NCBI RefSeq assembly: GCF_003594875.1
Contig: NZ_QZEY01000007.1
Span: forward strand, 248,001-312,000
Reading direction: 5' to 3'
From: Bailinhaonella thermotolerans
GTDB taxonomy: Bacteria > Actinomycetota > Actinomycetes > Streptosporangiales > Streptosporangiaceae
Length of the DNA stretch: 64,000 bases
Both the position numbers and the translations under genes were made by a program. Position 1 is the stretch's first letter. The number at the start of each line of letters is the position of its first letter. Below, one piece after another: positions 34,856 to 45,828 of this stretch. Under the pieces are notes generated by a model, which saw only the letters and a list, made by a program, of their open reading frames with translations, had not been told where the DNA came from and did no database searches.

Positions 34856-36643
34856 GTGCGCGAATACAGCGTCCCCCTCATGGTGGACGTCGCCGAGTCC
34901 GCGAACCTCACCGACGCGGTGTTCGATCGCGCCGAGACGGAGGCGGACGCGGTGGGCTTCCGCCGCAAGACGGCCGCGGGCTGGACCACCGTCACGGTCG
35001 GCGAGTTCCGCGACCAGGTCGCCGCGCTGGCCAAGGGCCTGATCGCCGCCGGGGTGGAGCCCGGCGACCGCGTGGCGCTGATGTCGCGCACCCGCTACGA
35101 GTGGACCCTCGTCGACTACGCGATCTGGTCCGCCGGGGCGGTCACCGTGCCGATCTACGAGACGTCCTCCGCCGACCAGGTGCGCTGGATCGTCACCGAC
35201 TCCGGCGCCCGCGCGGTCTTCGCCGAGGGGTCCGCGGTCGCCGCCACCGTGCGCGAGGCCGTGCCCGACCTGAAGGACCTGTGGGAGATCGAGGCCGGCG
35301 CGGTCGACGACCTGTCCGCGCGCGGCACGGGCGTGTCCGACGAGACGCTGCGCGAGCGCCGCCGCTCCCGCACCGCCTCGGACCTGGCCTCCATCATCTA
35401 CACCTCCGGCACCACCGGGCGGCCCAAGGGCTGCCGGCTGACCCACGACAACATCCTGTTCATCGTGCGCAACACGGTGTTCGGCGGGCTCAGCAAGGTC
35501 CTGGCCGAGGGCGAGGGCCGCTCCACGCTGCTGTTCCTGCCGCTGGCCCACGTCTTCGCGCGGATAATCCAGGTCGCCTGCGTCGAGGGCGGCATCGTGC
35601 TCGGCCACACGCCCAACATGAAGGACGTCGTGCCCGACCTGCAGGCGTTCGGGCCCACGTTCCTGCTCGGCGTGCCGCGCGTCTTCGAGAAGGTGCACAA
35701 CGGGGCCGAGCAGAAGGCCATCGCCGACGGCAAGGGCAAGATCTTCCACATCGCGGCGGACACCGCCATCGCCTACAGCAAGGCCCTCGACGGCGGCCGG
35801 CCCGGCCTCGGGCTGCGGATCAAGCACGCCGTGTTCGACAAGCTCGTCTACGCCAAGCTCCGGGCGGCCACCGGCGGCCGGCTCACCCACGCGATCTCCG
35901 GCGGCTCCGCGCTGGGCGACCGGCTGGGCCACTTCTTCCGCGGCGTCGGCATCGAGATCTACGAGGGCTGGGGCCTGACGGAGACCTCCGCGCCGTCCTC
36001 GGTGAACACCCCCGAGCGCAACAAGGTCGGCACCGTCGGCCGCCCGCTGCCGGGCGTCGCCGCCCGCGTCGGCGACGACGGCGAGGTGCTGATCCGCGGC
36101 CGGCACGTGTTCGACGGCTACTGGAACAACGACCAGGCCACGGCCGAGGCGATCGACGACGAGGGCTGGTTCCACACCGGCGACCTGGGCGAGATCGACG
36201 ACGAGGGCTTCATCCGCATCACCGGCCGCAAGAAGGAGATCATCGTCACGGCGGCGGGCAAGAACGTCGCGCCCGCGCCGCTGGAGGACAGCCTGCGCTC
36301 CCACCCGCTCATCGGCCAGTGCATGGTGGTGGGCGAGAACCGGCCGTTCGTCGCCGCCCTGATCACGCTGGACCCCGAGGCCCTCGAACCCTGGAAGGCC
36401 CAGCACGGCAAGAGCGGCGGGGTGAGCGAGCTCCGCCGCGACCCCGAGCTCCTGGCCGAGATCCAGGGCGCGGTGGACAAGGCCAACACCACGGTCTCCC
36501 GGGCCGAGTCGATCAAGAAGTTCGAGATCCTCGACACCGACCTGACCGAGGAGAGCGGCCACCTCACCCCGACCCTCAAGATCAAGCGCAACATCGTGCT
36601 CCGCGACTTCGCCGCCGAGATCGACGCCCTCTACCAGCACTGA
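34856..36643 (+). CDS. fadD: Long-chain fatty acid-CoA ligase (FadD15-like)
   Basis: The enzyme has 595 residues from GTG 34856, with GAGGAG five bases upstream. It is an adenylate-forming enzyme that activates fatty acids with ATP and CoA. Motifs are the P-loop IIYTSGTTGRPKG, LPLAHVFAR, YEGWGLTETSAP, DGEVLIRGRHVFDGYW, GWFHTGDLGEID, ITGRKKEIIVTAAGKNV and the C-terminal TPTLKIKR. It is a member of the AMP-binding ACSL/FadD15 branch with a large N-terminal domain. It sits in the position of Rv2187 between the SRPBCC/ArsA genes and PimB'. Confidence 0.93.
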   Translation: MREYSVPLMVDVAESANLTDAVFDRAETEADAVGFRRKTAAGWTTVTVGEFRDQVAALAKGLIAAGVEPGDRVALMSRTRYEWTLVDYAIWSAGAVTVPIYETSSADQVRWIVTDSGARAVFAEGSAVAATVREAVPDLKDLWEIEAGAVDDLSARGTGVSDETLRERRRSRTASDLASIIYTSGTTGRPKGCRLTHDNILFIVRNTVFGGLSKVLAEGEGRSTLLFLPLAHVFARIIQVACVEGGIVLGHTPNMKDVVPDLQAFGPTFLLGVPRVFEKVHNGAEQKAIADGKGKIFHIAADTAIAYSKALDGGRPGLGLRIKHAVFDKLVYAKLRAATGGRLTHAISGGSALGDRLGHFFRGVGIEIYEGWGLTETSAPSSVNTPERNKVGTVGRPLPGVAARVGDDGEVLIRGRHVFDGYWNNDQATAEAIDDEGWFHTGDLGEIDDEGFIRITGRKKEIIVTAAGKNVAPAPLEDSLRSHPLIGQCMVVGENRPFVAALITLDPEALEPWKAQHGKSGGVSELRRDPELLAEIQGAVDKANTTVSRAESIKKFEILDTDLTEESGHLTPTLKIKRNIVLRDFAAEIDALYQH

Positions 36644-36699
36644 CCCCGGGCCCGGCGCGCTCACCCGCGCCGGGTCCCGTCACGTCCCGGCCTCCCCGC

Positions 36700-36860
36700 G
36701 CCGCCCGTACGGCTCCGCGCCGCGCCCCAGCCGCGCCGCGCCCCGCCGTACCGCGCCGTGCCCCAGCCGCGCCGCCCCCTGCCATACCGCGCCGTACCGC
36801 GCCGTACCCTGCCGTGACGTAGCGCCGGCCGTGCCGTAGCGCCGGCGTGGCCGTACGGCT
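36700..36860. repeat. Degenerate CCGTACC/CCGTACGG repeat tract
   Basis: A run of 9-12 bp units (CGCCGTACCG, CGCCGTGCCC, TGCCATACCG, TGCCGTAGCG) fills most of the 233-bp spacer between the convergent fadD and geosmin genes. It contains CCGTACGG at both ends (near 36704 and 36850). No gene is seen. Confidence 0.7.
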
Positions 36861-36876
36861 CGCGCCGGCGGCCGGC

Positions 36877-39422
<2,546 letters not shown>

Positions 39423-40565
39423 TCAGGCGGGGCGGTCGCCGGTGGGGTGGGCGGTCAGCAGGCCGGCGAAGCGGGCGGCGACCAGGTCCCAGTCCCACTC
39501 GGCCTCGATCCAGGCGCGGCCCCGGGCGCCCATCGCGCGGGCGCGGCCGGGGTCCCCGAGCAGGCCGGTCAGGGCGCGGGCGACCGCGGGCGGGGAGGCC
39601 CCCTCCACCACGAGGCCCGTCTCGCCCGGGATCACGGCGTCGGGGGCGCCGCCGGAGTCCCCCGCGACCACCGGCAGGCCGCAGGCGGACGCCTCCAGGT
39701 AGACGATGCCCAGGCCCTCCACGTCGATCCCGCCCAGGCGGGTGCGGCACGGCATGGCGAACACGTCCCCGGCGTCGAAGTGCGCGGGCAGTTCCTCCCA
39801 CGGCACCGGGCCGGTGAACCGCACCGACGCGGTCACGCCGAGGGAGGACGCCAGGCGCTCCAGCGACGGGCGGTACGGCCCGCCGCCGACCAGCAGCAAC
39901 GCCGCGTCCGGCACCGCCTGCAGCACCCGCGGCCAGGCTCGCAGCAGCGTGTCCTGGCCCTTGCGCGGCACCAGCCGGGACACGCACACCACCACCGGCC
40001 GGTCCGCCAGCCCCAGCCGCGCCCGCACCTCCGCGCCGCCGCAGCCGGGCCGGAACACGCCGGTGTCCACCCCGGGGGCCAGTCGCGTCAGCCGGGCCGC
40101 CGCCCGCGGGGACAGCGCCCGCGCCAGCCGCGCCCGGGTGTACTCGCCCAGATAGGTCAGCACGTCCACGCCGTCGCCGATGCGCCGCAGGAGCCCCCGG
40201 GACAGCGGCAGGGACGCCCAGGAGGCCTCGTGGCCGTGGGTGAGGCCCAGGCGGCGGCTCACCGGGAGCGAGGGCGCGAGCAGGCCCAGCGGGGCCGCCG
40301 CGCCGAAGACCACCCCGTCACAGCCCTCCGCCCGCGCGATCTCGGCCGCGCGCCGCCGCACCGACGGCACCGGCACCATCAGCGAGGACGAGTGCCGGAT
40401 CACGGGGTACGGCTGCGCCGCGTCGAACCGGGCCGCCCCCTCCCACGCCGGGGCGTACACCACGACCGACCCCGGCGGGCGCCGTACGGCCAGGGCGTGC
40501 ACGAAGGCCTGGATGCCGCCGGGCCGGGGCGGGAAGTCGTTGGTGACGAAGAGAGTCTTGATCAC
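39423..40565 (-). CDS. GT4 glycosyltransferase, PimB'-like
   Basis: The protein has 380 residues from GTG 40565, overlapping the peptidase stop (GTGA). GT-B fold motifs are FVTNDFPPRPGGIQAFVHAL (N-domain glycine loop), LGLTHGHEASW, VCVSRLVPRKGQDTLLRAW, LLVGGGPYRPSLE, PCRTRLGGIDVEGLGIVYLEASACG and EWDWD. The TNDFPP...GGIQ signature is that of PimB', the GDP-mannose phosphatidylinositol-monomannoside alpha-1,6-mannosyltransferase (Rv2188c), which stands in the same neighbourhood. The substrate is inferred from signature and synteny. Confidence 0.85.
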   Translation of the reverse strand: MIKTLFVTNDFPPRPGGIQAFVHALAVRRPPGSVVVYAPAWEGAARFDAAQPYPVIRHSSSLMVPVPSVRRRAAEIARAEGCDGVVFGAAAPLGLLAPSLPVSRRLGLTHGHEASWASLPLSRGLLRRIGDGVDVLTYLGEYTRARLARALSPRAAARLTRLAPGVDTGVFRPGCGGAEVRARLGLADRPVVVCVSRLVPRKGQDTLLRAWPRVLQAVPDAALLLVGGGPYRPSLERLASSLGVTASVRFTGPVPWEELPAHFDAGDVFAMPCRTRLGGIDVEGLGIVYLEASACGLPVVAGDSGGAPDAVIPGETGLVVEGASPPAVARALTGLLGDPGRARAMGARGRAWIEAEWDWDLVAARFAGLLTAHPTGDRPA

Positions 40566-41830
40566 GGCTCCGGCAGCTTGTGCAGGCGTGCCCACGAACG
40601 CGCCGCGGCGATGCGCTGCGCGGCCGTGGGATGCGAGGAATAGACCGCATATTCGATCATATTCGGGGACAGGTCGGACAGGTTGCTCGTCGCCAGCCTG
40701 CGCTGCATCGCGACGAACGTGCGCGGGTCGCGGGTGAGGCCCAGCGCGTGCGCGTCGGCCCGCGCCTCGATGGCCCGGCTGACGAGGTTCTGCGCCGGGC
40801 CGCCCAGCGTGGTCCCGAGCGTGATCAGCCCCACCAGGAGCGCCGCCGCGCGCGGATCCCCCGCCCCGGCCCGCAGCGCCGTACGGCGGCGCAGCCGCGG
40901 CGAGGTCGTCAGCAGGTACAGCAGGCAGGCCCCGCAGGCGACGCCCAGGCCGCCCACGAGCGTGCCGTAGAGCACGTCGCCGCGCTTGGCGTGCCCCAGC
41001 TCGTGCGCCGCGATCAGCCGGATCTCGGCGGGCGAGGCGCTCTTGAGCAGCGTGTCGTAGACGACGATGCGGCGCGTCGCCCCGAAGCCGGACACGTAGG
41101 CGTTGAGCGCGGTCGTCCGGCGGGAGGCGTCGGCCACCAGCACGTCGGTCACCGGCACGCCGTCGGTCCGCGCCAGCTTGAGCAGGTCGTCGCGCAGGGC
41201 GGAGGCCGGCATGGGCCGGAACTCGTTGAACACCGGCTCCACGACCACCGGGTAGACGAACGAGACCGCCAGCGTGAACGCGAACCCGCCCAGCGCCGCC
41301 GGCAGCCACCACCTCCGGGGGAACCGCCGCGCGAGCGCGACCACGGCCAGCACCAGGAGCGCGGTCAGCAGCGTGCCCACCACGAAGTTCTTGAACCGGT
41401 CGATCGACCAGCTCCACCAGGTCTGCGTGGACAGGCCGAAGGCGCGCTGCTCTATCTCCGACCACACGCCGAGCGGGATCGTCAGCACCTCCGACACCGC
41501 CGCCACCAGGAAGGTGCCGGTCACCACGCGGACGGGCCGGGGCCCGCGCAGCCGGGCCAGCACCCGCGCCCCGACCGGCGTCAGCACCAGGACGAGCGCG
41601 AGCACCAGGGACAGCCCCAGCGAGATGTACGCCGGGGGACTGATCGCCGCGTCGAACGCCGCCGAGCGCGCCAGCTCCGCCGCCGAGAAGTCCCGCGCCG
41701 GGTCGGGCGTCACCCCTGGCGCGTCCGCGGGCAGGGCGCGCCAGGGCGTCGTCCAGGCCACCACCGCGGCCAGCAGGGCCACCAGCGCCGCCAGCGCCCC
41801 GAGCGCGACCGCGCGGTCGCGCCGGCTCAC
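40562..41830 (-). CDS. M48-family (Ste24/HtpX-like) membrane metallopeptidase
   Basis: This 422-residue protein starts at GTG 41830, in a GTGA overlap with the preceding gene. It has an N-terminal membrane helix, about four more before the catalytic site, and two after. The zinc site is AAHELGHAKRGD (HExxH) with the distal Glu in SRAIEARADAHAL. The layout is that of CAAX-prenyl protease-type Ste24 homologues. Bacterial members process or degrade membrane proteins. It is translationally coupled to both neighbours, the peptidase-MA-like gene and the PimB'-like transferase. Confidence 0.88.
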   Translation of the reverse strand: MSRRDRAVALGALAALVALLAAVVAWTTPWRALPADAPGVTPDPARDFSAAELARSAAFDAAISPPAYISLGLSLVLALVLVLTPVGARVLARLRGPRPVRVVTGTFLVAAVSEVLTIPLGVWSEIEQRAFGLSTQTWWSWSIDRFKNFVVGTLLTALLVLAVVALARRFPRRWWLPAALGGFAFTLAVSFVYPVVVEPVFNEFRPMPASALRDDLLKLARTDGVPVTDVLVADASRRTTALNAYVSGFGATRRIVVYDTLLKSASPAEIRLIAAHELGHAKRGDVLYGTLVGGLGVACGACLLYLLTTSPRLRRRTALRAGAGDPRAAALLVGLITLGTTLGGPAQNLVSRAIEARADAHALGLTRDPRTFVAMQRRLATSNLSDLSPNMIEYAVYSSHPTAAQRIAAARSWARLHKLPEP

Positions 41831-42768
41831 CACAGGGTCGCCGTCAGGTGCTCCCGCCACAGCCGGGTGAGCTCCGGGGTGCCGATCCCCAGCACCCTCC
41901 GCAGCGTCGTCTCCGAGGGGTCCCGGGCCATCTGGCCGTACAGCCTGACCAGCACCGTCTCCCCCCACCTGTCGGCGATCATCCTGCACGCGAGCCACGC
42001 CTCCTCGTACGCCTGGGGCAGCCGTGCGGCGTGCGCCTCGAACGCCGCGCGCCCGGGCAGCCGCTCCGGCGACCGGCCCGCCCGCACCTCCTCGGCGAGC
42101 TCGCGGGCGGCGACCGGCACCGGGATACCCGCGTCACGGTATCCGACGTAGTCGGCGAACCCCTCCAGCAACCAGCCGGGCAGCGACGGCGTGTTGGCCG
42201 CGCGGGTGGCGACGTGGGCCAATTCGTGCCGCAGCACCACGCGCCGCCCGGCCGGGGACAGCCGCCCGAACGGGCCGGGGGCGAGGACGACGCGGTCCCC
42301 GCCCGAGGCGATCGCCGCGAACTCCCCCGCCTGGGTCCCGGCCAGGGCCGAGGCGTGGTCCCGGTCGCGGGCGAGGAACAGCACGACCCGCCGGGGCCAC
42401 TCGCCCCACACGCGGCTCACCGCGTCGATGCCCGGCTCGACCTCGGCCGCGATCTCGCGCAGCAGCGACTCCGGCTCGCCGACCAGGACGGCCCGCGCGG
42501 TGGTCACCACCGCCGGGCGCGGCCCTCCCGCCGCGGTGTACGCCCGCAGGGCCTCCTCGGCGGCTCCGGGGGCCGTCGCCGGCGCCGGGGGCGGCACGGC
42601 GTGCGGGGGGTCGAACCGGGGGCCGGGGTCCGCGGCGCGGCGGACGGCCACGGGGGCGGCCTCGGGCCGGGGCGTGCCGGCCAGCGCCGGGGCCTTCGGG
42701 GCGCCCGCCGCGGGGAGCACGATCAGCGCCGTGAGCATGCCGATCACGAGCGCGCGCCGCCGTTCCAT
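41827..42768 (-). CDS. Secreted peptidase-MA-like metalloprotease
   Basis: The protein has 313 residues from ATG 42768. A signal peptide covers ERRRALVIGMLTALIVLPAAGAPKAPALAG. A Pro/Ala-rich segment and a beta/alpha region follow. The gluzincin core VVLRHELAHVATR (HExxH) is followed 18 residues later by WLLEGFADYVGY, where Glu completes the zinc site, as in peptidase-MA proteins. It is the first gene of the three-gene coupled unit. ATG 42828 further upstream is not used because it falls in a terminator stem. Confidence 0.8.
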   Translation of the reverse strand: MERRRALVIGMLTALIVLPAAGAPKAPALAGTPRPEAAPVAVRRAADPGPRFDPPHAVPPPAPATAPGAAEEALRAYTAAGGPRPAVVTTARAVLVGEPESLLREIAAEVEPGIDAVSRVWGEWPRRVVLFLARDRDHASALAGTQAGEFAAIASGGDRVVLAPGPFGRLSPAGRRVVLRHELAHVATRAANTPSLPGWLLEGFADYVGYRDAGIPVPVAARELAEEVRAGRSPERLPGRAAFEAHAARLPQAYEEAWLACRMIADRWGETVLVRLYGQMARDPSETTLRRVLGIGTPELTRLWREHLTATLW

Positions 42769-42788
42769 GAACACCGATGGTAGCCAGA

Positions 42789-42823
42789 ACGGCCCCGCTT
42801 CCCGAGCGGGGAAGCGGGGCCGT
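42789..42823 (-). terminator. Intrinsic terminator after NlpC/P60 gene 1
   Basis: A perfect 15-bp stem (42789-42803 with 42809-42823) has loop GAGCG and lies 75 bases after the stop on the minus strand. It separates this gene from the metalloprotease unit. Confidence 0.75.
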
Positions 42824-42897
42824 TTCACGGACCGGGTCCGCGGGCTCCTGGAGGCGGCGCGGAGGAGCGCCGGGCGCGGGGCGTGCCCGCGGGCCTG

Positions 42898-43566
42898 TCA
42901 GTAGCCCGGGCGGACCGCGCCGTTGAAGCTGCGCTTGCGGTAACCGCCCAGCTTCTCCTTGCGCACCTTCTTGCCGGAGCTGGGCGAGTGGATGTAGTAG
43001 CCCTTGCCCACGTAGATGCCGACGTGGCCGTCACCGCGGAAGAACATCAGGTCGCCGGGCTGGAGGTTCTTCCAGGAGACCTTCTTCTTGACGCCGCGGT
43101 GCTGGGCGTAGGTGGTCCGGGGGAGCTTGACCCCGGCCTTGCGCCAGACGTACTGCGCCAGGCCGGAGCAGTCGAAGGCGTTGGGGCCGCTGGCGCCGTA
43201 CCGGTACGGGTCGCCGATCTGGGCGTAGGCCGAGCGGACGGCCTTGGCGGCCTTGGCGCGCTGCTTGGCGGCCCGGCTGAGCTTCTTCTTGGCCGCCGGC
43301 TTCTTGGCGGGCGCGGCGGCCGGCTTCTTGGACTGCTCGGCCGGCTTGGCGGGGGCCTCGGCGCCGGTGTACGACCACACGGTCGGGGGCGGGACGGACC
43401 CGGTGACCACGGACTCGGTGGCGGCCGTGGCGGGAGCGGGGGCCTTGGCCTGCGCGGGGGAGATCCCGAGGAGGGCGACACCTCCCGAGACCGTCAGACT
43501 GAGCGCTGCGCCGCCCAGCACGAAGCGGGCACGGCGGGACTGGGGGGTTTCACGCGAGGTAGACAG
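42898..43566 (-). CDS. NlpC/P60 (C40) endopeptidase under c-di-AMP riboswitch
   Basis: This is a secreted peptidoglycan hydrolase of 222 residues if read from CTG 43566. The only standard starts (e.g. GTG 43521) give MLGGAALS, a signal peptide lacking its positive n-region. From CTG the reading is LSTSRETPQSRRARFVLGG, a normal basic n-region, with AAAGGA exactly six bases before CTG. A Lys/Ala-rich linker precedes the domain: catalytic Cys in NAFDCSGLAQYVW, His in GDGHVGIYVG and third polar residue in YYIHSPSSG. Such enzymes cleave D-Glu-meso-DAP bonds. Expression probably falls when c-di-AMP binds the riboswitch just upstream. Confidence 0.87.
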   Translation of the reverse strand: MSTSRETPQSRRARFVLGGAALSLTVSGGVALLGISPAQAKAPAPATAATESVVTGSVPPPTVWSYTGAEAPAKPAEQSKKPAAAPAKKPAAKKKLSRAAKQRAKAAKAVRSAYAQIGDPYRYGASGPNAFDCSGLAQYVWRKAGVKLPRTTYAQHRGVKKKVSWKNLQPGDLMFFRGDGHVGIYVGKGYYIHSPSSGKKVRKEKLGGYRKRSFNGAVRPGY

Positions 43567-43589
43567 AACGAATCCTTTGTTCTTCCGCT

Positions 43590-43718
43590 TACGCCTACCG
43601 GGTTAGCTGACGGGTTCGGGCAGGGAAGGCGCCCTACGACGCGACGCGTCGATTCACCCCAGGTGCATGGTGGGTCCCCGGCTCCGTGCCTCCTGACTGC
43701 ACGGACTCGGCAGGTCAC
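43590..43718 (-). promoter_or_regulatory. ydaO/yuaA-type c-di-AMP riboswitch
   Basis: Read on the minus strand, the conserved blocks occur in the family's order and spacing: TGCCGAGTCCG, GGAGCCGGGGACCC, TGGGGTGAATC, GTAGGG, CCCGAACCCGTCAGCTAA and CGGTAGGCG. These match the ydaO aptamer (Rfam RF00379) that binds two c-di-AMP molecules. It ends 24 bases before the inferred start codon of an NlpC/P60 hydrolase, a common target in actinobacteria. Confidence 0.93.
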
Positions 43719-43792
43719 CCGGGCGGCCTCCGGCTCGCACCGCCGCGTGCCGCGGGTGACTCCTTATTCAGATGTGGTTCGCTGGGTGCCAT

Positions 43793-43821
43793 AACGTACA
43801 GATGTGATCAAGGAAGGGCAA
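43793..43821 (-). promoter_or_regulatory. Candidate promoter for the riboswitch transcript
   Basis: Minus-strand TTGCCC (43816-43821) and TACGTT (43793-43798) are spaced by 17 bases, a sigma-70-like arrangement. The start would fall near 43786, about 70 bases before the aptamer core. Confidence 0.5.
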
Positions 43822-43903
43822 AAGCGAAGGCAAAGAACGATCACCTTTAAGATCGCGGACCTACGATGCCGCACCCTCCTGTGCAGCGGGTTCCCTTTCA
43901 CGA

Positions 43904-43919
43904 TGTGAACCAGCTCACA
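43904..43919. promoter_or_regulatory. CRP-type site TGTGA-N6-TCACA
   Basis: TGTGAACCAGCTCACA is a perfect CRP/FNR-family palindrome (TGTGA, six bases, TCACA), the consensus also used by actinobacterial Crp. It lies about 83 bases before the proposed -35 of the riboswitch transcript. In Streptomyces and mycobacteria Crp controls cell-wall hydrolases and germination. Confidence 0.6.
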
Positions 43920-44295
43920 TTTTCCGCGGAACCTGAAACGCGGGGCTTCTCCACCGCCCCGGATCCCTCGCCCCGCCTCCACCCGCCGGACCCGGATCAG
44001 GGCCGGTCCGGCACCGGATCAGGGCCGGTCAGCGCCCCGCGCGGGAACGGCGGAGCCCCGCCCTGCCGTACGGCGGAGCGGGGCGGCCCGCAGGCGGGTC
44101 GCAGGGCGGAGCGGGAGGCCGTCGCGGCGGGGCCCGCGGGGAGCCCCGCCGCGCGGAGAGCCCTGACGCCCGCTGAGAGTGCTGACGCGCGCTGAGAGTG
44201 CTTAGAGAGTGCCGGGAGTGCTTGAGTGCCGGGACGCGCGACGCGGGCCCCCAGGCCCAGGAGACCCCCCGCGAGCCGGAAGCGGCACGCGAAGG
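43920..44295. other. GC-rich spacer without a gene
   Basis: Short GTACGG-type palindromes and direct repeats (GGATCAGGGCCGGTC twice near 43994-44030, GCTGAGAGTGCT twice near 44173-44202) are present. An open frame at 43866-44195 has no coding signature. Confidence 0.55.
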
Positions 44296-44325
44296 GCCGT
44301 ACGGCTCACGCGGGAGCCGTACGGC
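44296..44325. terminator. Terminator made of two GCCGTACGGC palindromes
   Basis: GCCGTACGGCTC (44296-44307) and GAGCCGTACGGC (44314-44325) form a perfect 12-bp stem around ACGCGG, 16 bases beyond the stop of the second NlpC/P60 gene on the minus strand. Confidence 0.7.
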
Positions 44326-44340
44326 GGGCCTCGCGGGGGC

Positions 44341-45357
44341 TCAGGGGCGGATGGCGCCGAGGAAGCGGCCCATGCCGTACTGGGAGAGGGTGACGACCTT
44401 CACGACGTCGCCGGTGCGCGGGGCGTGGACCATCTTGCCGTCGCCGGCGTACATGCCCACGTGGCCCAGGCCCTTGTTGAAGAGCAGGTCGCCGGGCTCC
44501 AGCGCGTCCATGGGGACGCGGCGGGACGCGCCCCAGGCCCACTGCTGGGTGGTGGTGCGGGGCAGGGAGACGCCGCCCTTGGCCCAGGACGCCTGAGTGA
44601 GGCCGGAGCAGTCCCAGGAGTCGGGGCCGGTGCCGCCGTAGCGGTAGGGCTTGCCGATCTGCGCGTAGGCGAAGTCCAGCGCGGCCCTGGCGTTGCCCGA
44701 GGCGGGCCCGGTGTACTTCTGGCCGGGGCTGTTCGGGTCCCCGGGGTTGAGCGGGCCCAGCTTGCGGAGCAGCTTGAGCTGCTCCTTGATGGCGCGCTCG
44801 ACGGTGGCCTTCTGCCCGCCGAGCTCCCTGCGCGCCTCCGCCGCGGTCTTGAGGGCCGCCTGGGCCTCCTCGCGCTGCTCGCGCAGACCCTTCAGGGCCT
44901 CCTCGTAGGCGGCCACGGACGCCGCGCGCCCGTCGGACAGGTGGGTCAGCGTCGCCGCCGACCCGAGCATGGCCTCGGGGTCGCCGCCCACGACGAGCCC
45001 GGGCATGGTGAGGACCGCGCCGCCCTGATACGCCGAGACGGCCAGCGTGACCGCCTGGGCGCGGAAGGCCTCCGCGCGCTCCTCCTCGGCCGCCAGCCTC
45101 TTGCCGATCTTGTCCGCCTTGGCCTTGGCGGACTTCCATTTGGAGTTGGCGGCGTTGTAGCGGTCGACGAGCACGTCGACCTGGTCGTTGAGCTTCTCCA
45201 GCTTGGCCTTGACCTGCTTGATCGTCGGCTTGGGCTCTGCTCCTGCCGCTCCGGCGGGGATCACCAGGGCGGCGGCCAGCCCGAGCCCGACCAGCGCTCG
45301 GGCGGCGAGCCCGCCCCGGGCGCGGTGGAACAGACGGTGGGCGCCGCGGAATGCCAC
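44341..45357 (-). CDS. NlpC/P60 endopeptidase with N-terminal coiled coil (RipA-like)
   Basis: The protein has 338 residues from GTG 45357 (GGGAG about 11 bases upstream). A signal peptide (ALVGLGLAAALVIPAGAAGA) is followed by a long coiled coil (about 45-190, IKQVKAKLEKLNDQVDVLVD and later heptads). The NlpC/P60 domain comes last: YGGTGPDSWDCSGLTQASW, GLGHVGMYAG, MVHAPRTG. This matches the architecture of M. tuberculosis Rv2190c/RipA-type hydrolases, in which the coil holds the catalytic site in check. It needs activation during septation or growth. No riboswitch blocks were found upstream of this second copy. Confidence 0.88.
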   Translation of the reverse strand: MAFRGAHRLFHRARGGLAARALVGLGLAAALVIPAGAAGAEPKPTIKQVKAKLEKLNDQVDVLVDRYNAANSKWKSAKAKADKIGKRLAAEEERAEAFRAQAVTLAVSAYQGGAVLTMPGLVVGGDPEAMLGSAATLTHLSDGRAASVAAYEEALKGLREQREEAQAALKTAAEARRELGGQKATVERAIKEQLKLLRKLGPLNPGDPNSPGQKYTGPASGNARAALDFAYAQIGKPYRYGGTGPDSWDCSGLTQASWAKGGVSLPRTTTQQWAWGASRRVPMDALEPGDLLFNKGLGHVGMYAGDGKMVHAPRTGDVVKVVTLSQYGMGRFLGAIRP

Positions 45358-45559
45358 TGGGACGAACGCTCCCTCTCGTACATGTCGCCTGCGCGACCAT
45401 CGACATCGACAGATGGCGCGAAACAACAGACCTGGGGCGAGACAGTACTGAAGGGACAAGGTCCCAGCAAGCGATTCGCCCTGATCCGCCGGACTTATCC
45501 TGACCGGCCCGGACCACCGCGGAGCCCGGGCGCCGTCACGGCGACACGAGAGGGTGGCG

Positions 45560-45751
45560 CTACGAGGCCCGCGCCTCGGGCAGCGCCAGCCGCAGCGGGG
45601 GCACCATGCCCACCTCGGCCAGCGCGTCCAGCGCCCGCAGCTCCCCCTCCCCCAGCTCGAACGGCCGCCGGCCGAAGGTCAGCACCACGGGCACGACGCA
45701 GTCGCCGCAGCCCAGGTCGCGCAGCTCACACCGGGCACAGTCGATGACCAT
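45560..45751 (-). CDS. Small Cys-rich protein with CxxC-x6-CxxC
   Basis: The protein has 63 residues from ATG 45751, with GAGGAGGAG immediately upstream; a longer frame to 45781 lacks a ribosome site. The N-terminal CARCELRDLGCGDC could bind zinc or an iron-sulfur cluster. The rest (FELGEGELRALDALAEVGMVPPLRL) is a helix-rich tail, and small actinobacterial proteins of this form are widespread without a known role. It lies between NYN and NlpC genes. Confidence 0.6.
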   Translation of the reverse strand: MVIDCARCELRDLGCGDCVVPVVLTFGRRPFELGEGELRALDALAEVGMVPPLRLALPEARAS

Positions 45752-45828
45752 CGCTCCTCCTCGGTAACGCGGCGTCATCACTCCCGGACGTTACGAGGCC
45801 CCACCGACATTTCGCGGCGCGGCGGGGA

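Noticed and set aside
43866-44195. Plus-strand 109-codon frame
   Set aside because: Overlaps the CRP-like site and direct repeats, has no ribosome site or domain, and is composed of Pro/Arg/Gly.
44341-45459. Second c-di-AMP riboswitch before the coiled-coil NlpC/P60 gene
   Set aside because: None of the ydaO blocks (GGGGTGAAT, GTCAGCTAA) occur upstream of 45357.
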